Shown piece by piece: positions 10,930 to 22,262 of a stretch of DNA of 64,000 bases. Location: NCBI RefSeq assembly GCF_000218685.1, contig NW_006763290.1, positions 4,614,908-4,678,907 of the forward strand. The letters run 5' to 3'. Under the pieces are notes generated by a model that made no database searches, was not told where the DNA came from, and saw only the letters and a program-made list of their open reading frames with translations. Each line of letters starts with the position of its first letter. Position 1 is the first letter of the stretch. This DNA is from Serpula lacrymans var. lacrymans S7.9 (taxonomy: Eukaryota; Basidiomycota; Agaricomycetes; Boletales; Serpulaceae). The position numbers were made by a program, and so were the translations under genes.

Positions 10930-12666
10930 ATGGCTAGCCAGCATACAGCAAAGAAATTATGTATCTGCTGTAGACAATTAGTTAGTGCACAAACAGAGTA
11001 TCATCACCATGCATTACACCAAGCACCACTTAGCATCAAAGCATCATCTCCATGGCAGAGACGACATCTTGGTAGTGCAGAAACAAAGTTGCAGAAGAAT
11101 CCAACCACAGTATCAGCCCATGCTCACAACATTGATTCCACAATGATCAAAAACATAGGGTGGGAAGGAAATGTTGATCAGAGTGAGCTTCCTCCGAATA
11201 TGGTCAAATTGGTACTATCGGATGCTGTCTGTGATCTCAGTACAATACCAGGGGTCCATGACCACAATACTGTGGCTGCTAGCAGTGATAACAAGGATGA
11301 TTCCATGGAATTGGCGAGTGAATCAGATACAGGGTCGTCGGGACTGCCTTTCTGGGAAGAGCTAGGGCTGGACTTGGAACAGGAAATCTGTGCTGTCGGT
11401 GAGCATTGCTGATCAAGTTTGAGATTGAGTTCAAACACTGATGACTTGAATGTTAGCTGATGAGTTAAGTGATACGGACCTGTGAATCCTGTGTGCCTTT
11501 GCACTCAAAGTCAAATCCCACATGAACAACAACACCTTTGATAAACTGGCATCTGTATTTACATCTGAACCACTCCAGAGTTGGAAGGAAAGTACACAAT
11601 GAGTGGCCTTCCTTTCAGGATTTAAACCAGTGTTGTATGACTATTGTGTCAATTCCTGTTGCTGTTTTGTTGGGCCAAACTCCTCACTCAACAAGTGTCC
11701 TCACTGCAATACATCACACTACTTAGAGGGACAACCAAGGAAATATTTCATCTATATTCCCTTGATTCCTCGGTTGGTTGGTTTCTTCAAGAATCCTAAT
11801 TTAGTGTACGAGATGAACTATCGAGCAAAAGAGCATGCTCATAGATGTGGAATTATTAGCGACATGATGGACGGTTTTGTATACCGAGGGTTGCTGAACA
11901 AGAAAGTGACTATAGGCAGGAATACATTACCTCACTGCCACTTTTCAGATCCTTGAGACATTGCCTTAGGGCTAGCCACAGATGGATTTGCTCCTTTTTG
12001 CCGTTGAAAGTCAACAACTTGGCCCATTATTCTATACAACTTCAATCTCCCTCTGGACATACAGTTTCTCAAGGAATTCATTATCTGCTTAGGAACTATA
12101 CCTGGACCATCAAAACCCAAAGATTTTGATTCATTTATATGGCCTATGGTAGAGGAGCTTCTTCAACTAGCTGCTAGGGTTCACACTTTTAATATCGTTG
12201 CTGCGACTATATTTGCCCTTCACACATATTTGCTAATAATATCAGGAGATATTCTGGCAGTTTCCATGATCATGAAGATGAAAGGGCACAATGGTTTCTC
12301 TCTATGCCACACTTGCAAGATTCTGGGTGTTCAATTACTAGGTTCTCAAGGAAAAGCCTACTATGTTCCTCTTGATTGCCACAACCATCCAGATGCAAAT
12401 GGGTCTTCATCCATTTGAAGGTACCATCTCACTGAACTCCTCCTACAAATGCACGAGGAGATATTTGCCCAGGGACAAGAAGTTCAGTTAGCGCATACAG
12501 CCGCTGAGCGTTTATCAAAATAATACAGTGTCAAAAGTTTGTCAGTTCTTGGATATCTTCTATCTGTATCCTTTCCAAACTCTTTCCCATACAATTTCAT
12601 GCACCTTGTATGGGAAAACATCATACCCAACTTGATACATCTGTGGACTGGCAAATACAAGGGACT

Positions 12667-13729
12667 TGTCAGAACTGTGACCTTTTGGAGTAACAGAGTT
12701 TTGGAGTGCGGGGGTGGAGTGGAGAAGTAGTGGAGTACAAGGTTGGGAATGACTTAGCTCATGCGCTAGATCCTTCTGCAGACCTTAGTCCCTAACTCAT
12801 CGGAATGAACAGATGAGAGTAGAGGATGAAAAAGGAGCAGAGTAAAGGCCCTTCGTAGAAGGACCGGAAAACTTAGAAAGGAACTTGTAAAAAGGCGAGG
12901 GAATCTAGTTGATATTCAAACTGCAGGAACAGAGTACAGGAGCTACAACTTATATACTGTTGGAGAAATGGGAGCTCCTAAGGAGTAACTCATAATGTAG
13001 GTACAGAGTTCCATGCGGACAATTATCTAGCAAAGGGGAAACATATGTGCAAGGAGTGTACCATAAGGTCTAAACTACAGAGTCCATGAGGAGCACAAAA
13101 ATGTACGTAGGAAAATGTATGGTGGACTAAAAGTCTGATGTAGGAGGATTGGGGCAGATGTCCAGAGTACCATGTGGAGATGGGGCACAGGGTTATTGTA
13201 ACAACCAAGAGTTAGTTACTCTGGCTCACAACTAGAACCAACTATAGAGATAATAATGAGGGAGTGGTTACCTTTTAGGCTTCAACAAGTTAGTTGTGAG
13301 GATACAACAGGAGGACTTGCTGAGTCTCCTTGATCTATTGGGGTATATATACTACAGGTCTGTTTGTACATATGTACTATACAGTTGATGAAGGCAGTGG
13401 CTGATGATGTCATGGGCACAGCCCGTGTGACCAGCTCCACTGTGTGAGAGACTTGTATCTAAAATAGAAAGAAAGGCAGCACAGCACGAGAAAGTGGAGT
13501 TTGAACAAAAGGGAAAGTGCCGTATGGCACAATGTGTGAAAACTACAGTAAAAGATTAAAGAGGAGAATGAAAATTAAAGGTCCAAAAATGTGTTATCGT
13601 AACACTTATGCCAACCGGCAGGACACAAGGAGCGTAATCCCGAGAGTACCAAAGGTTCGGGAGGTTGAGACTTGAGGAATGTCTCCTTCGGAGATTCCGG
13701 AGTTCTGTCTTCCGGCACAGATATGACAG
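12667..13729 (+). mobile_element. ~650-bp LTR-like element with 5-bp target duplication, carrying a nested solo LTR
   Basis: The segment begins TGTCAGAACTGTG and ends CACAGATATGACA (11 of 13 positions inverted-complementary) and is flanked by perfect GGACT copies at 12662-12666 and 13730-13734. Removing it and one GGACT restores the transposase reading ...GKYKG-LDEG... in frame. Without the nested LTR (13197-13604) and its target copy it is about 650 bp. TG...CA ends and a 5-bp duplication suggest a solo LTR of an LTR retrotransposon; a small TIR transposon is the alternative. No coding sequence is visible in it. Confidence 0.85.
13197..13604 (+). repeat. Solo LTR, family B
   Basis: This 408-bp LTR starts TGTAACAACC and ends CGTAACA. 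It belongs to a subfamily distinguished from family A by, for example, GGGCACAGCCCGTGTGACC where family A has GGGGCCTAGCCCGCATGGCC. The flanks are GTTAT (13192-13196) and CTTAT (13605-13609), a target duplication with one mismatch. It is inserted in the 650-bp LTR-like element and so is the youngest layer at this spot. Confidence 0.88.
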
Positions 13730-13917
13730 GACTGGATGAAGGAAACCAGGTTTACCACATAGACAAACAGGTATGGGAGGCCATAGGCAAAGCAACTGCA
13801 AAATCAGGGGCAACAATTCCTTCAGCATATTCTGCCCATCTGCCAGATTTCATCCCCATGACCGCTCTAGTTGCACAGCCAACTTGTGGTCCTTCTGGAC
13901 ACTCTACTTGGGTCCCA

Positions 13918-14100
13918 TTGTCGCAAAAATTAGTTTTACCATATATAGGCTTTTCGCAGCCTTTTGCACATTTTCATGCATTTTGTACTCTGACACAACC
14001 AAATATGGCCAGATTGGGTCAAATAAGGAATCCATCAGGCCTGAAAATGTGCAAAAGGCTGCAACATGGTCATATATGCTCAAACCAATTTTTGCGACAA
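13918..14100. mobile_element. 183-bp MITE with ~57-bp terminal inverted repeats
   Basis: The left arm starts TTGTCGCAAAAATT and the right arm ends AATTTTTGCGACAA. Over 57 bp the arms agree at about 48 positions, including TTGCACATTTT/AAAATGTGCAA at the inner end. The element sits within the Tnp2-type transposase between the ...WTLYLGPI and LDLPESK parts. The target duplication is unclear, perhaps only AT. It has no coding capacity. Confidence 0.75.
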
Positions 14101-15314
14101 TCCTTTAACATTGGACCTTCCAGAATCAAAAGTATTTTATCCATTTTATTTTAACCATTTTGTTGATCTTGTCAAGCTACTTCATACTTGCCTGCAATTT
14201 AAACTTTCCTCACAGGATATTCAAACACTACAAGCTGAATTTGTTGACTGGGTCGAGAAATTTGAAATGTACGACCGGGTCTATACGCCTCTATTACGCT
14301 ATGTTAAATTTTCTAAACTGGGTACTACTATCAATATTCTGTCCAGCGCCTGAGTACATGTACCCTTACAGTCCACACACTACTTCATGTTGTCAACAGC
14401 ATCAAAGCTTCGGGCCCCATTTGGACATTGTGGGCCTTTCCCATGGAACACTTTTGCGGGCGACTACAACCAGCAATTAAAAGCCAACAACACCCGTATA
14501 CATGTATAGCTCAATATCTAATCAATGATGCTCAGCTTATGCACATCGCACTGATCTACAACATTGCAGAAGAACTATTACCGCAAAAACCACCTGGAGA
14601 TTCTGGTCAGTTCAGCCATCCACAGTGTAAGTCATTCAATGGCACTCCATAGCAGAACTTTGATTTATTTGTAGATCTGTCTTGTGTCTTGTTATTGCCA
14701 TGCCACAAAGGTCAGCTGGGTTTGTTTCCATGGAAGAAAGTCCTGGCAGCTATAGTGACACGCTTTGATACAACAGTGGTGGTTCTAGGACGGTTTGACT
14801 TAGCACAGCATGTTGAACAATGGGGCAAAGTCAGGCATTTGGAAAACAGAGACACAATGGTTGCAGCTGCCCTCACAAAAGCTCATGGTGATATGCAGGA
14901 TGCAACATTTGTGAGGGTAAATGCTTTTTCATTCCATCAAGTTTTGCATGAATAATATTTTACAGTTTGAGGCACTGGTTGATAAATACCCTCACCAACG
15001 CAAATGCACTCCACTCTACAAGAAGAAAACATTTTTTGGACAGCTCCATCATATCATTGTTGTCCGTGTGCCAGCTACTTTGTCCCCTACAGTTGGCTGA
15101 GCCGACCATTATTATATTTGCTGCCATCAAGCCCTGTGAGATAGAATGTTGTGATTCATTGAACAACTATTACTCAAAACTAGGATTCATAATAGTCCTC
15201 GACATTACTTATGTTCAATGTGTTGTTGGAAGGGTGCCTGCAGATTCAAGATGGGCTTTGATTGATCGCAGTGGTAGCATAGCTCACACTGTCTACGAAG
15301 GCAATTCGGACTGA

Positions 15315-17238
15315 AACATTCATGTTGTAGGTAGAAAAATCACTTAAAATGTATGGTGAAAATCACTCTTAACATATGCGTATATTAGACCTTTACATTT
15401 TTAAGCTTGTCGGAAAAATCCATGTTCAATTGTCAAGCCACATAAGGTTGGATAAGGTCATAAGGAAATCATGGATCTAGTAATGTGCAAAAGACTGCAC
15501 AGAGGCCTTATTGGACCAGATATGAATAAAGCTTTTCCATGTCAGACGTGATCATGAATACCAGCATGTTACTCATTGCTTGACCAAATATGCGGTATCC
15601 GCACAATGACTCTGCTCAGACAGACAACCAATATCTTTGCAATTAGTAGATGATTTTTCTAGCTTCCCATATTTGCGGATATCAATATCATTTTTGTAAA
15701 TTGATTGTATCATCATTGGTTCGATGATACTGCAGTAGCAAAGTACAATGTATATTACTATAAACCTATAATAACGACATAACAAATTTATTCTGTCTTG
15801 AAAAGCTTGTCACAACTTAACAGTATCAATGATAACAATTTAACCATACCATGATATTCATTCCTGCTTTGATGATTTACTTCAAGTGCCAGCCATTGGG
15901 TCTAATTCAGTTGGGAGCAAACCATCAACAAAAAATAAGAATAATAGGCTATAGTACAACGTGTTAGTCTGTGTTACTGTTAATATCAGTAAAGATGACA
16001 TATCAATGTACTTTGACATAATGGTGGTCAAGTGAGAAGAATGGGGGACTATGTCTCAAATTCAGATTTTGGAAGGCCAGATTTATAAGGCATGTATGGC
16101 AAAATATTGGAGCCCATACATCATAAGCAAAGCTGAAGCGCTGAAGGTCGAAGTGAAGTCAAGACTCACAACCAAATCAACAAAGAAACCATAACCTGAC
16201 TTTGCGGCTAACCATCATGAAGACAGAGAGAGCACTCCGTTATATTTACCTTAAATACCAGTCATCATAAGACTGCAGTATTTCATCCACGGAGCTTGCA
16301 TCATCAAGGCATTTAGTATGAAAGAGGCTTATATTGCTTGAATGATACTATTAACAAAGACATGTTCTTACACTATGGCAATTGAGTTTCTTGGTGGTCT
16401 GCATCATGTATTCCAACCAATGTAAAGCCTACAGCCTTGGAACTGGAGATGGACTTGTCCGCACTTCCAAGTCCTCGCAAGATGATGCCTAATGTCCAAC
16501 ATGGCATAATCCAGCCAGCTTGTAGCTTTGTATGACTTATATCGGGTCTGATCCTGATCTGATTGATCCTTATTTGTTTCTTTGATTCTCCTGTCAGGCA
16601 GTCAGGCTGAATAATATTGTGCAAGGTTCCAAAAGGTCTGATATGGAAAAATGGATTTTTCCGACACTGTGCCCACACATGGTGATGAAAATCACCCTTA
16701 CAGAAAGTGAATATCACCTAGCTACATTTTATATCTGTTTCGAAAGTTGAATAAAGATAAAATCACCCAATCCGAGTGATTATCACTTGCCAGCGGGTGA
16801 TTTTTAAATCATGACAAAACTGGATAAACCCGGTCTCTGCCGAAGCAGCCATTGTTCTCCATGGAGCATAGCCACCACTCCATGGAGTCACTATTGTTCT
16901 CCTAGGAGTCATTATACTATAGCGAGTAGCACCTCCGACTATAAGTAGTAGGGGGTTTAGTATAAAAATACCTCAGTCGTTTCTATAGCCTCTTGGGCAG
17001 CGGCTGAGGTATGTTACATTATATTTATTAGAGATCACCTTAAACTAACATCCATTGTAGTTTCACTTAGGTAAATAATAAAGTCGTTTCTATAGCCTCT
17101 TGGGCAGCGGCTGAGTTTCACATAGTTTTATTAAATCACCCATAAATCACCCTGCACCGAATATCAGCCAGTTTGTAGTTGATTGTTGATATTCATCAGG
17201 TTATCAGGTGATTATCACCTTTTCTGGGGTCTACAGTG
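15315..17238. repeat. Subterminal region and probable right terminus of the CACTA element
   Basis: Downstream of the transposase the sequence is non-coding and contains many short copies of AATCACC or GGTGATT, some as full palindromes (GTGATTATCAC at about 16777 and 17205). Copies are seen at about 15345-15370, 16683-16800, 17025 and 17138-17215. The region closes with ...GGGGTCTACAGTG at 17238, whose complement starts CACTGTAGACC, a CACTA-like terminus. Clustered subterminal repeats next to such an end are typical of CACTA elements. I could not find a matching opposite end in the window. Confidence 0.5.
16812..17115 (-). repeat. Inverted copy of the dispersed repeat plus a 34-bp direct duplication
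   Basis: Positions 16812-17008 are the reverse complement of 1443-1659. A 34-bp piece containing TATAGCCTCTTGGGCAGCGG, at 16975-17008, is repeated without change at 17082-17115. The outer flank of the second copy (TTTCAC) resembles the flank of the left copy (GTGAAA). This suggests that the true repeat edge is at 17115 and that a later internal duplication or insertion separated the two 34-mers. Confidence 0.65.
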
Positions 17239-17706
17239 TTGGTACGGAATGACCTAGTTCATGGGTACCGCTCTAAGTTGATTTTCATCCACTCGAAGTG
17301 TGATAGTGTTATAATGCATAGTGTGTCAAATTCCGCTTTCCATCCTTCCGCTTCCGCTTTTCCGGTTAGAGGATGTATTAGTTAATAAAGGGCTCTCCAT
17401 TATGATCGTAACATCATAAAACGTCAGTTGTAGTTGATACTGCCGTTCGCAGTCGCCGTTTGTAGCATCGAGTAGGGGTGGTGGTGTTGAGCATTGATGG
17501 GGTATCGTGGTACAGCGGACACACACGGTATCAAGGTCCTCGGTGGATCGGATATCAACGAGTCGGATTCTCTCCCAAATCCAAGCTCGTCATCCTTCCC
17601 CTTCTCAAATCACTGCCTTCTTAAATCACTCCCCTCCCCTCTCGTCCCCACATCACGCTACCCACGCTACTCGCTCCATTCACTCAATCCCACTCTACTA
17701 GCCCAC
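17239..17706. other. Intergenic border between transposon block and host island
   Basis: No gene or RNA was recognised. It holds the 3' flank of the minus-strand MFS gene ending at 17707. Confidence 0.5.
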
Positions 17707-19831
17707 TCACACAGCAGATGCCTCCTTTACCACAGGCTTCCCCGACGGCGCATACTTCGACTTGACCCGCAACGCCGGACCATACTTAGTGAGCACGAAT
17801 GGGATGGGAGTCATCAGGAGCGCGATGAAGCCGAGGAGGGAAGAGGCCCATTGGGGGCCTAGTTTGTCGTACATTTGCGTGGCAAAGAGCTAAGGGTGGG
17901 GAGGTTGGTTAATAATGAGTTTGACGCAAGTTATGAGAGGGGGACTCACGGGAAAGCCTGCTCCGAAAAGACTGCGGATAACGGTATTGGAGGCGAGGGC
18001 GGAGGCGGCGACGAATAGGTATGCATCGATGATATAATTAAACAACGCAAGCTATAAAATCAAAACCCAAAAATCTATCAGCTAACCCGCCTACTCAAAA
18101 GAAGGGCACACTCCGAAAAGGGCACAACCCAAAAACAAAGCAAAACTCACGAAAATCAAACAAATACTCCACCCAAGCAACAGCCCAGACATCATCGGCA
18201 CCCACATATTAATACTCGGATAGCTCGTCCACGCGAACCAGAAAAAGGCGATGGTGAAGAAGGGCGCCGCGATCATCGCGATTTCAAGTCTGAACTCGGG
18301 AGGGACGGGGTTGGGAGCGCATTCTTGGGCTTTGCGGGCGTAGCGGGGGTTGATGAAGAGGATGTACTGTGGGTGGGGGGTTAGCTATTTTGATGGGGGG
18401 AAGAGGCGGAGAGTGAGGGGGAAGACGTACCATTGCGACTGCTATTGCCCCGCCGACTGGGAGGGGGAGGAAAACGAGGCCTGATACGCCAGCGTTCAAA
18501 TTATGAGCTATCGTAAACACGATCGGGTATGCCTCGAACAGGAGATACAAGCATCCATACACGAACTGCACCCAAATAAATGAAATAAACCCATTGTCAG
18601 CTCACGAAACAACATCGCGTGCAAAGAGAGACGCACACTCATATAGATAGTAATAGCGATCAACATCGGTTCCTGGACGAGAATTTTAAAAGGCCTCGCC
18701 AGGATATTCTCGACACGGGTTGCGAAACTGACGACTTCGATTTCGCGCGAGGCGTAGTAGCGGTCATCGCCTGTCGACTTTCTTAGCTGTTGAGCCTTTT
18801 TGACGAGCAGGATGGGTCTGTGGACGTCAAAAGGTTAGTATATTGATAGCTACGTCATTGATAGCAGATCAACGCACTCGTAGGTCTCGGGAATGGTGAA
18901 GACGATTTGGAGCCAGCAAACGCCCGCCTATGCGAATGTGTTAGTGAGAGAAAGGAGGAGGGGAGGTCGACATACGAAGATGGCAAGGATCCAGAAGAGC
19001 CAGCGCCAGGAGAGGCCGCCGACGACGACGTAGCCTGCGACGGTGGGGCCTATACCGGGGCCGGCAAAGGGAGCGAGTGTGAAGATGGCGAGGGCGGTAC
19101 CTCGTTCGTTCGCGTTCCATATATCAGATATAAGGGCACTGCAATCAAGTGAGAAAGAAGAATATAAGAGGGGGGAGGGAGACGGACCCAGAATTTGCGA
19201 GGGGAGCGGCTGCAAATGTACCTCCGAGGAAACGAAAGATGAGGATGGAAGCAGTGTTGTTGGAGAGAGCACAGCCTATTTGGAAACACTGGGGAAAGTT
19301 GGTGAGCGGATAGAAATACGAGGGGAGGAGAGACGTACCATGTATACAAAGAAAGTGCCGATGAAGACAGGTCTGCGACCGTACTGTTCTGAGAGGGGAC
19401 CCCATAGGAGAGGACCGACACAGTAGCCGGCAACAAAGAGGGAGAGGGTAAGTGTGCCAACTTCTTCAGAGAAGCCGAACTGGGCTTGGAGCTCTGGTAT
19501 TATAGAAGAGGGCGCGGAGCTGGAAAAGGTGCTGGACAGGGAGTGAGATAGAGAAAGGGGATGAAAGGAAATGACATACGCATTGAGGACGAGAAGACCG
19601 CCTGCGAGGGTGAGATACCATTTCTTGAGCCTTGACCAGGTCTAGGGGGGGACGTCAGGGTGGGAGAGGGAGAGAACGAAAGATAATGAGGACCTTTGGA
19701 TTTGCGGGATCATCAGGATCGAAGCGGACGAGAAAGGGATCATGCTGTGGGTGTTTGATGTCGTTTGCAGGCTGGAGCTGAAGCTGCTCTGGCTGGATGA
19801 CGGTGGAATGACTGGATGCAGAGTCGTCCAT
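17707..19831 (-). CDS. MFS drug/polyamine:H+ antiporter (DHA1-type)
   Basis: About eleven exons on the minus strand encode a 12-helix transporter of the plasma membrane. The start ATG is at 19831 (MDDSASSHS...) and the stop at 17709. The cytosolic N-terminus ends FDPDDPANPK/TWSRLKKW, typical of fungal DHA1 proteins. The motif A region reads GPLSEQYGRRPVFIG, followed by RFLGGTFAAAPLANSG and the motif C-like block APFAGPGIGPTVAGY ahead of GGLSWRWLFWILAIF. The second half contains FVYGCLYLLFEAYPIVF, SGLVFLPLPVGG and the terminal helices LFATQMYDKLGPQWASSLLG and FIALLMTPIPFVL. Family members export drugs, polyamines or other small molecules; the substrate cannot be read from sequence. The frame looks intact. 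It shares a short divergent promoter with WRAP73. Confidence 0.85.
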
Positions 19832-19969
19832 TGTGGGTGGGGGAGCAGGAAAGGAGTGGGATTGTTTTAAGTGTGTGGAGGTCCGACATATCGCATGAGT
19901 GACGAGATGGGGACTGACAGTGGGGTGACTAACGGATCTGACATAGATCACTGTGACCGCTGTGACAGG
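19832..19969. promoter_or_regulatory. 138-bp divergent promoter, MFS transporter / WRAP73
   Basis: The two ATGs lie back to back with only 138 bp between them, so both promoters must overlap or extend into the genes. No TATA box or known site stands out. Confidence 0.6.
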
Positions 19970-21851
19970 ATGGACTTTACAGAGATCTACAGACAGTCAA
20001 GCCAGCTCGTCGCCTTCTCGCCTGGCGCCCACTTCATCCTCAACGCCGTCGCTGACAGACTCGTCGTGCGCCGTGCAGATTCATTCCAGCTCACCCGCAC
20101 ATGGCTCACAGGCCCGCCAGCACCCACATCCCGACTCATCAACCCATCCCCCCTCCCACACCCCATCTCCCACGTCGCCTGGTCCCCCGACTCTGAGTAC
20201 ATCCTCGCCGCATCCGCAAAAAAGGGCGTCGTCGACGTGTTCAAGCTGCGCGACGACGCCTGGTCCGCACGCATCGAGGCTGGCGCCGAGGGTCTCCTCA
20301 ACGCCATCTGGGCACCCGACGGCCGCTCTGTACTTTGTTTTTCGGAGTGGGGGGTGCGTCTCTTTCGGTTACCCGGCTTCTTGCTTTGATGATGTGTAAT
20401 AGCTGAGAGTGACCGTCTGGTCCCTGACGACCGCATCCGCTAACTATCTACAGTTCCCGTTGCACCCAGATCGAGGTAATCATCCTTCATCTCGTCATCA
20501 GTCCAAAAATATGTCATCTCTCCTTTCTCAGCTTACGCCTTCCGCTCCGACGCACGCTATTTCATTCTCGCTGAACGTCACAAGTCAAAAGACACTCTTG
20601 GTGTATATGACACTGCAAATGCATACAACCTAGTCCGCGTACGTCCCTTCCTTCCCACCATCACTCATACCAATCCCGTTACAGCACTTTCCCCTCCCCA
20701 CATCAAACCTTGCAAACCTCGCCCTCTCCCCCACAGGCGATCACCTCGCTGTATGGGAAGGCATACTCCAAGTCCGTCCTTGTCCCCTCCTCCACATACG
20801 TGCTCACTGTCTGTAGTACAAGCTATACATCCTCTCCCTCGCTGGCGACATCCGCGCCTCCTTCTCCCCTCATCCCGAACCCGCTTTCGGTATCCGATCC
20901 GCTGCATGGCATCCAAATGGCCTCTTCTTAGCAGTCGGAGGCTGGGACGACAAGGTACGTCCCCTCTCCCATCCCTTGGCCCATCTCACGCCCCCTAGAT
21001 ATACATCCTCGATTCCCTCACTTGGTCGCCTGCTGTCACCTTTGAGTTGTCCTCTAGGATCCCATCAGGCGCTGTGAGTACCTCATGCACGGTTTATCGC
21101 AACGCACTAAGTTGGTCGCAGACCCTATGGCGCGAGCCTCCAAATTGGCTAGAAGCGACGCAGGGTCGTGGGTTCCTCTCCTGTAAGCCCTCTTCCCCAC
21201 CTTTTCCGTTCTCTCACTCATTCCCCGCGTACAAGACGACAAACTCCCTGGCCCTCAGTCGCTCTCCCTGCTTCGCGTAGACCCTACGAAGCCACACCCG
21301 AAAACAGGCGCGGTGCAGCTGGAGTGGAATATCACCGGTAGCCTTCTCCTCGTGCGATACGGTGAGTCCTGGCGTCTCGCGTCACTCGAGGCTTTTTGAC
21401 GTTGTGCGGGTAGAAAACGTACCGACGGCGGTGCACATCTACGAGTTTCCTTCACCCTCCTCATCGGCATCATCGGCAACAACCCCCTTCAACCCTCGCC
21501 TCCGGTGCGTTCTGTCCCACACCCGGGCTGTCCAGGCAGCGCAATGGAATCCGGTGCGGAGAGGGAGCCTGGCGATGTGCTGTGGTGCTGGGTGTATGTA
21601 TACGTGGAGCGATGAGTGGGTTGGGGAGGGAGAGGGGGAGATGGGGGAGGATGTGGCGGAGTGTGTGGGTATTCCGGCTAGTGAGTGGCTTTACTCTCAG
21701 TGAGGGTTTGTATTCATTTTTGGATGGGATGATAGAGGAATTCGAAGCTAGGGAGATGAAGTGGGCGCCGGATGGGAAGGGTGTTGTGTTGATGGATAAG
21801 GATAGGTTTTGCTGTGCGTTTGAAGTGGAGGAGGGGGAGGAGGGTGGGTGA
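19970..21851 (+). CDS. WRAP73: WD40 protein of the WRAP73/WDR8 family
   Basis: Ten exons (introns at 20354-20402, 20476-20531, 20639-20684, 20772-20816, 20955-20998, 21074-21121, 21183-21235, 21362-21413 and 21681-21735) give 477 codons with an exact frame. The N-terminus MDFTEIYRQSSQLVAFSPGA opens a beta-propeller. Repeats include ISHVAWSPDSEYILAAS, LNAIWAPDGRSVLCFSEWG, AAWHPNGLFLAVGGWDDK and AAQWNPVRRGSLAMCC. The family hallmark segment reads WREPPNWLEATQGRGFLS. Known members sit at microtubule organising centres and help anchor the minus-end kinesin and organise the spindle. Nothing is broken. An upstream in-frame ATG at 19871 is less likely because it would place coding sequence in the shared promoter. 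Confidence 0.88.
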
Positions 21852-22262
21852 TGGCGCATAGAATGTTGAGAATGCTGTCAAATGCTAATGTATGGTTCGT
21901 TGTACAAGGGTAGTTAGTGTCCACCATCGAGTTTGGGCTTGTCAGTGTGCTTTGTGTGAATGTCATGTCATGTTTCCATTCTGTGTTCGAGAAATGAAAT
22001 TCTGATTGGGTGTTGTAGAAGACATGATTGTGCAGTTAATAGGATGACAACTATGTCGCAAGTAAGCGTTCGATACGGCGTCAATGTTGATAACCGGTCG
22101 GGACCGCAGCAACAGACTCGTCGAGATCTAGGCACCGGCGATGGCCAATAGCGTGATGTCGAGCGTTAGTCAGACGCTGTCATATGACTCTTTCATCTCC
22201 GAGTTTTATGGCAATCGTGGAACTGTCCTGTGATTGAAAATCGTCTTGGCACGGCGCAGCAT
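21852..22262. other. Intergenic, 3' flanks of WRAP73 and the Plavaka accessory gene
   Basis: The Plavaka element should end somewhere here, but I could not find terminal inverted repeats matching the other side (34842-36500), which is overwritten by LTRs. Confidence 0.4.

Larger units (their letters stand above)
10930..15314 (+). pseudogene. Tnp2-type (CACTA superfamily) transposase, split by three insertions
   Basis: The gene starts at ATG 10930 with a cysteine/histidine block (KKLCICCRQLVSAQTEYHHH). It continues with YDYCVNSCCCFVG...KCPHCNTSHY (11635-11720) and PRKYFIYIPLIPRLVGFF (11738-11790). Then come DIALGLATDGFAPF (11957-11998), DFDSFIWPMVEELLQLAARV (12124-12183), GDILAVSMIMKMKGHNGF, and after the insertions LDEGNQVYHI...VWEAIGKATAKSG, NHFVDLVKLLHTCLQFKL and the C-terminal ...GRVPADSRWALIDRSGS. 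This is the Tnp2 plan, from the cysteine block to the C-terminal domain. It is dead: an LTR-like element (12667-13729) and a MITE (13918-14100) interrupt it, and stops occur at 11954, 12005, 12416 and 12521. Substitutions at conserved sites (P to L and R to H around MKGHNG) fit C:G-to-T:A decay. Some frame changes are probably introns. Confidence 0.85.

Noticed and set aside
16373..16717. 114-codon minus-strand open frame
   Set aside because: It overlaps the subterminal motif cluster of the CACTA element and shows no protein signature.
17494..17560. tRNA-like look of GGGGTATCGTGGTACAGCGG
   Set aside because: No B-box or closing acceptor stem could be paired, so no tRNA call.
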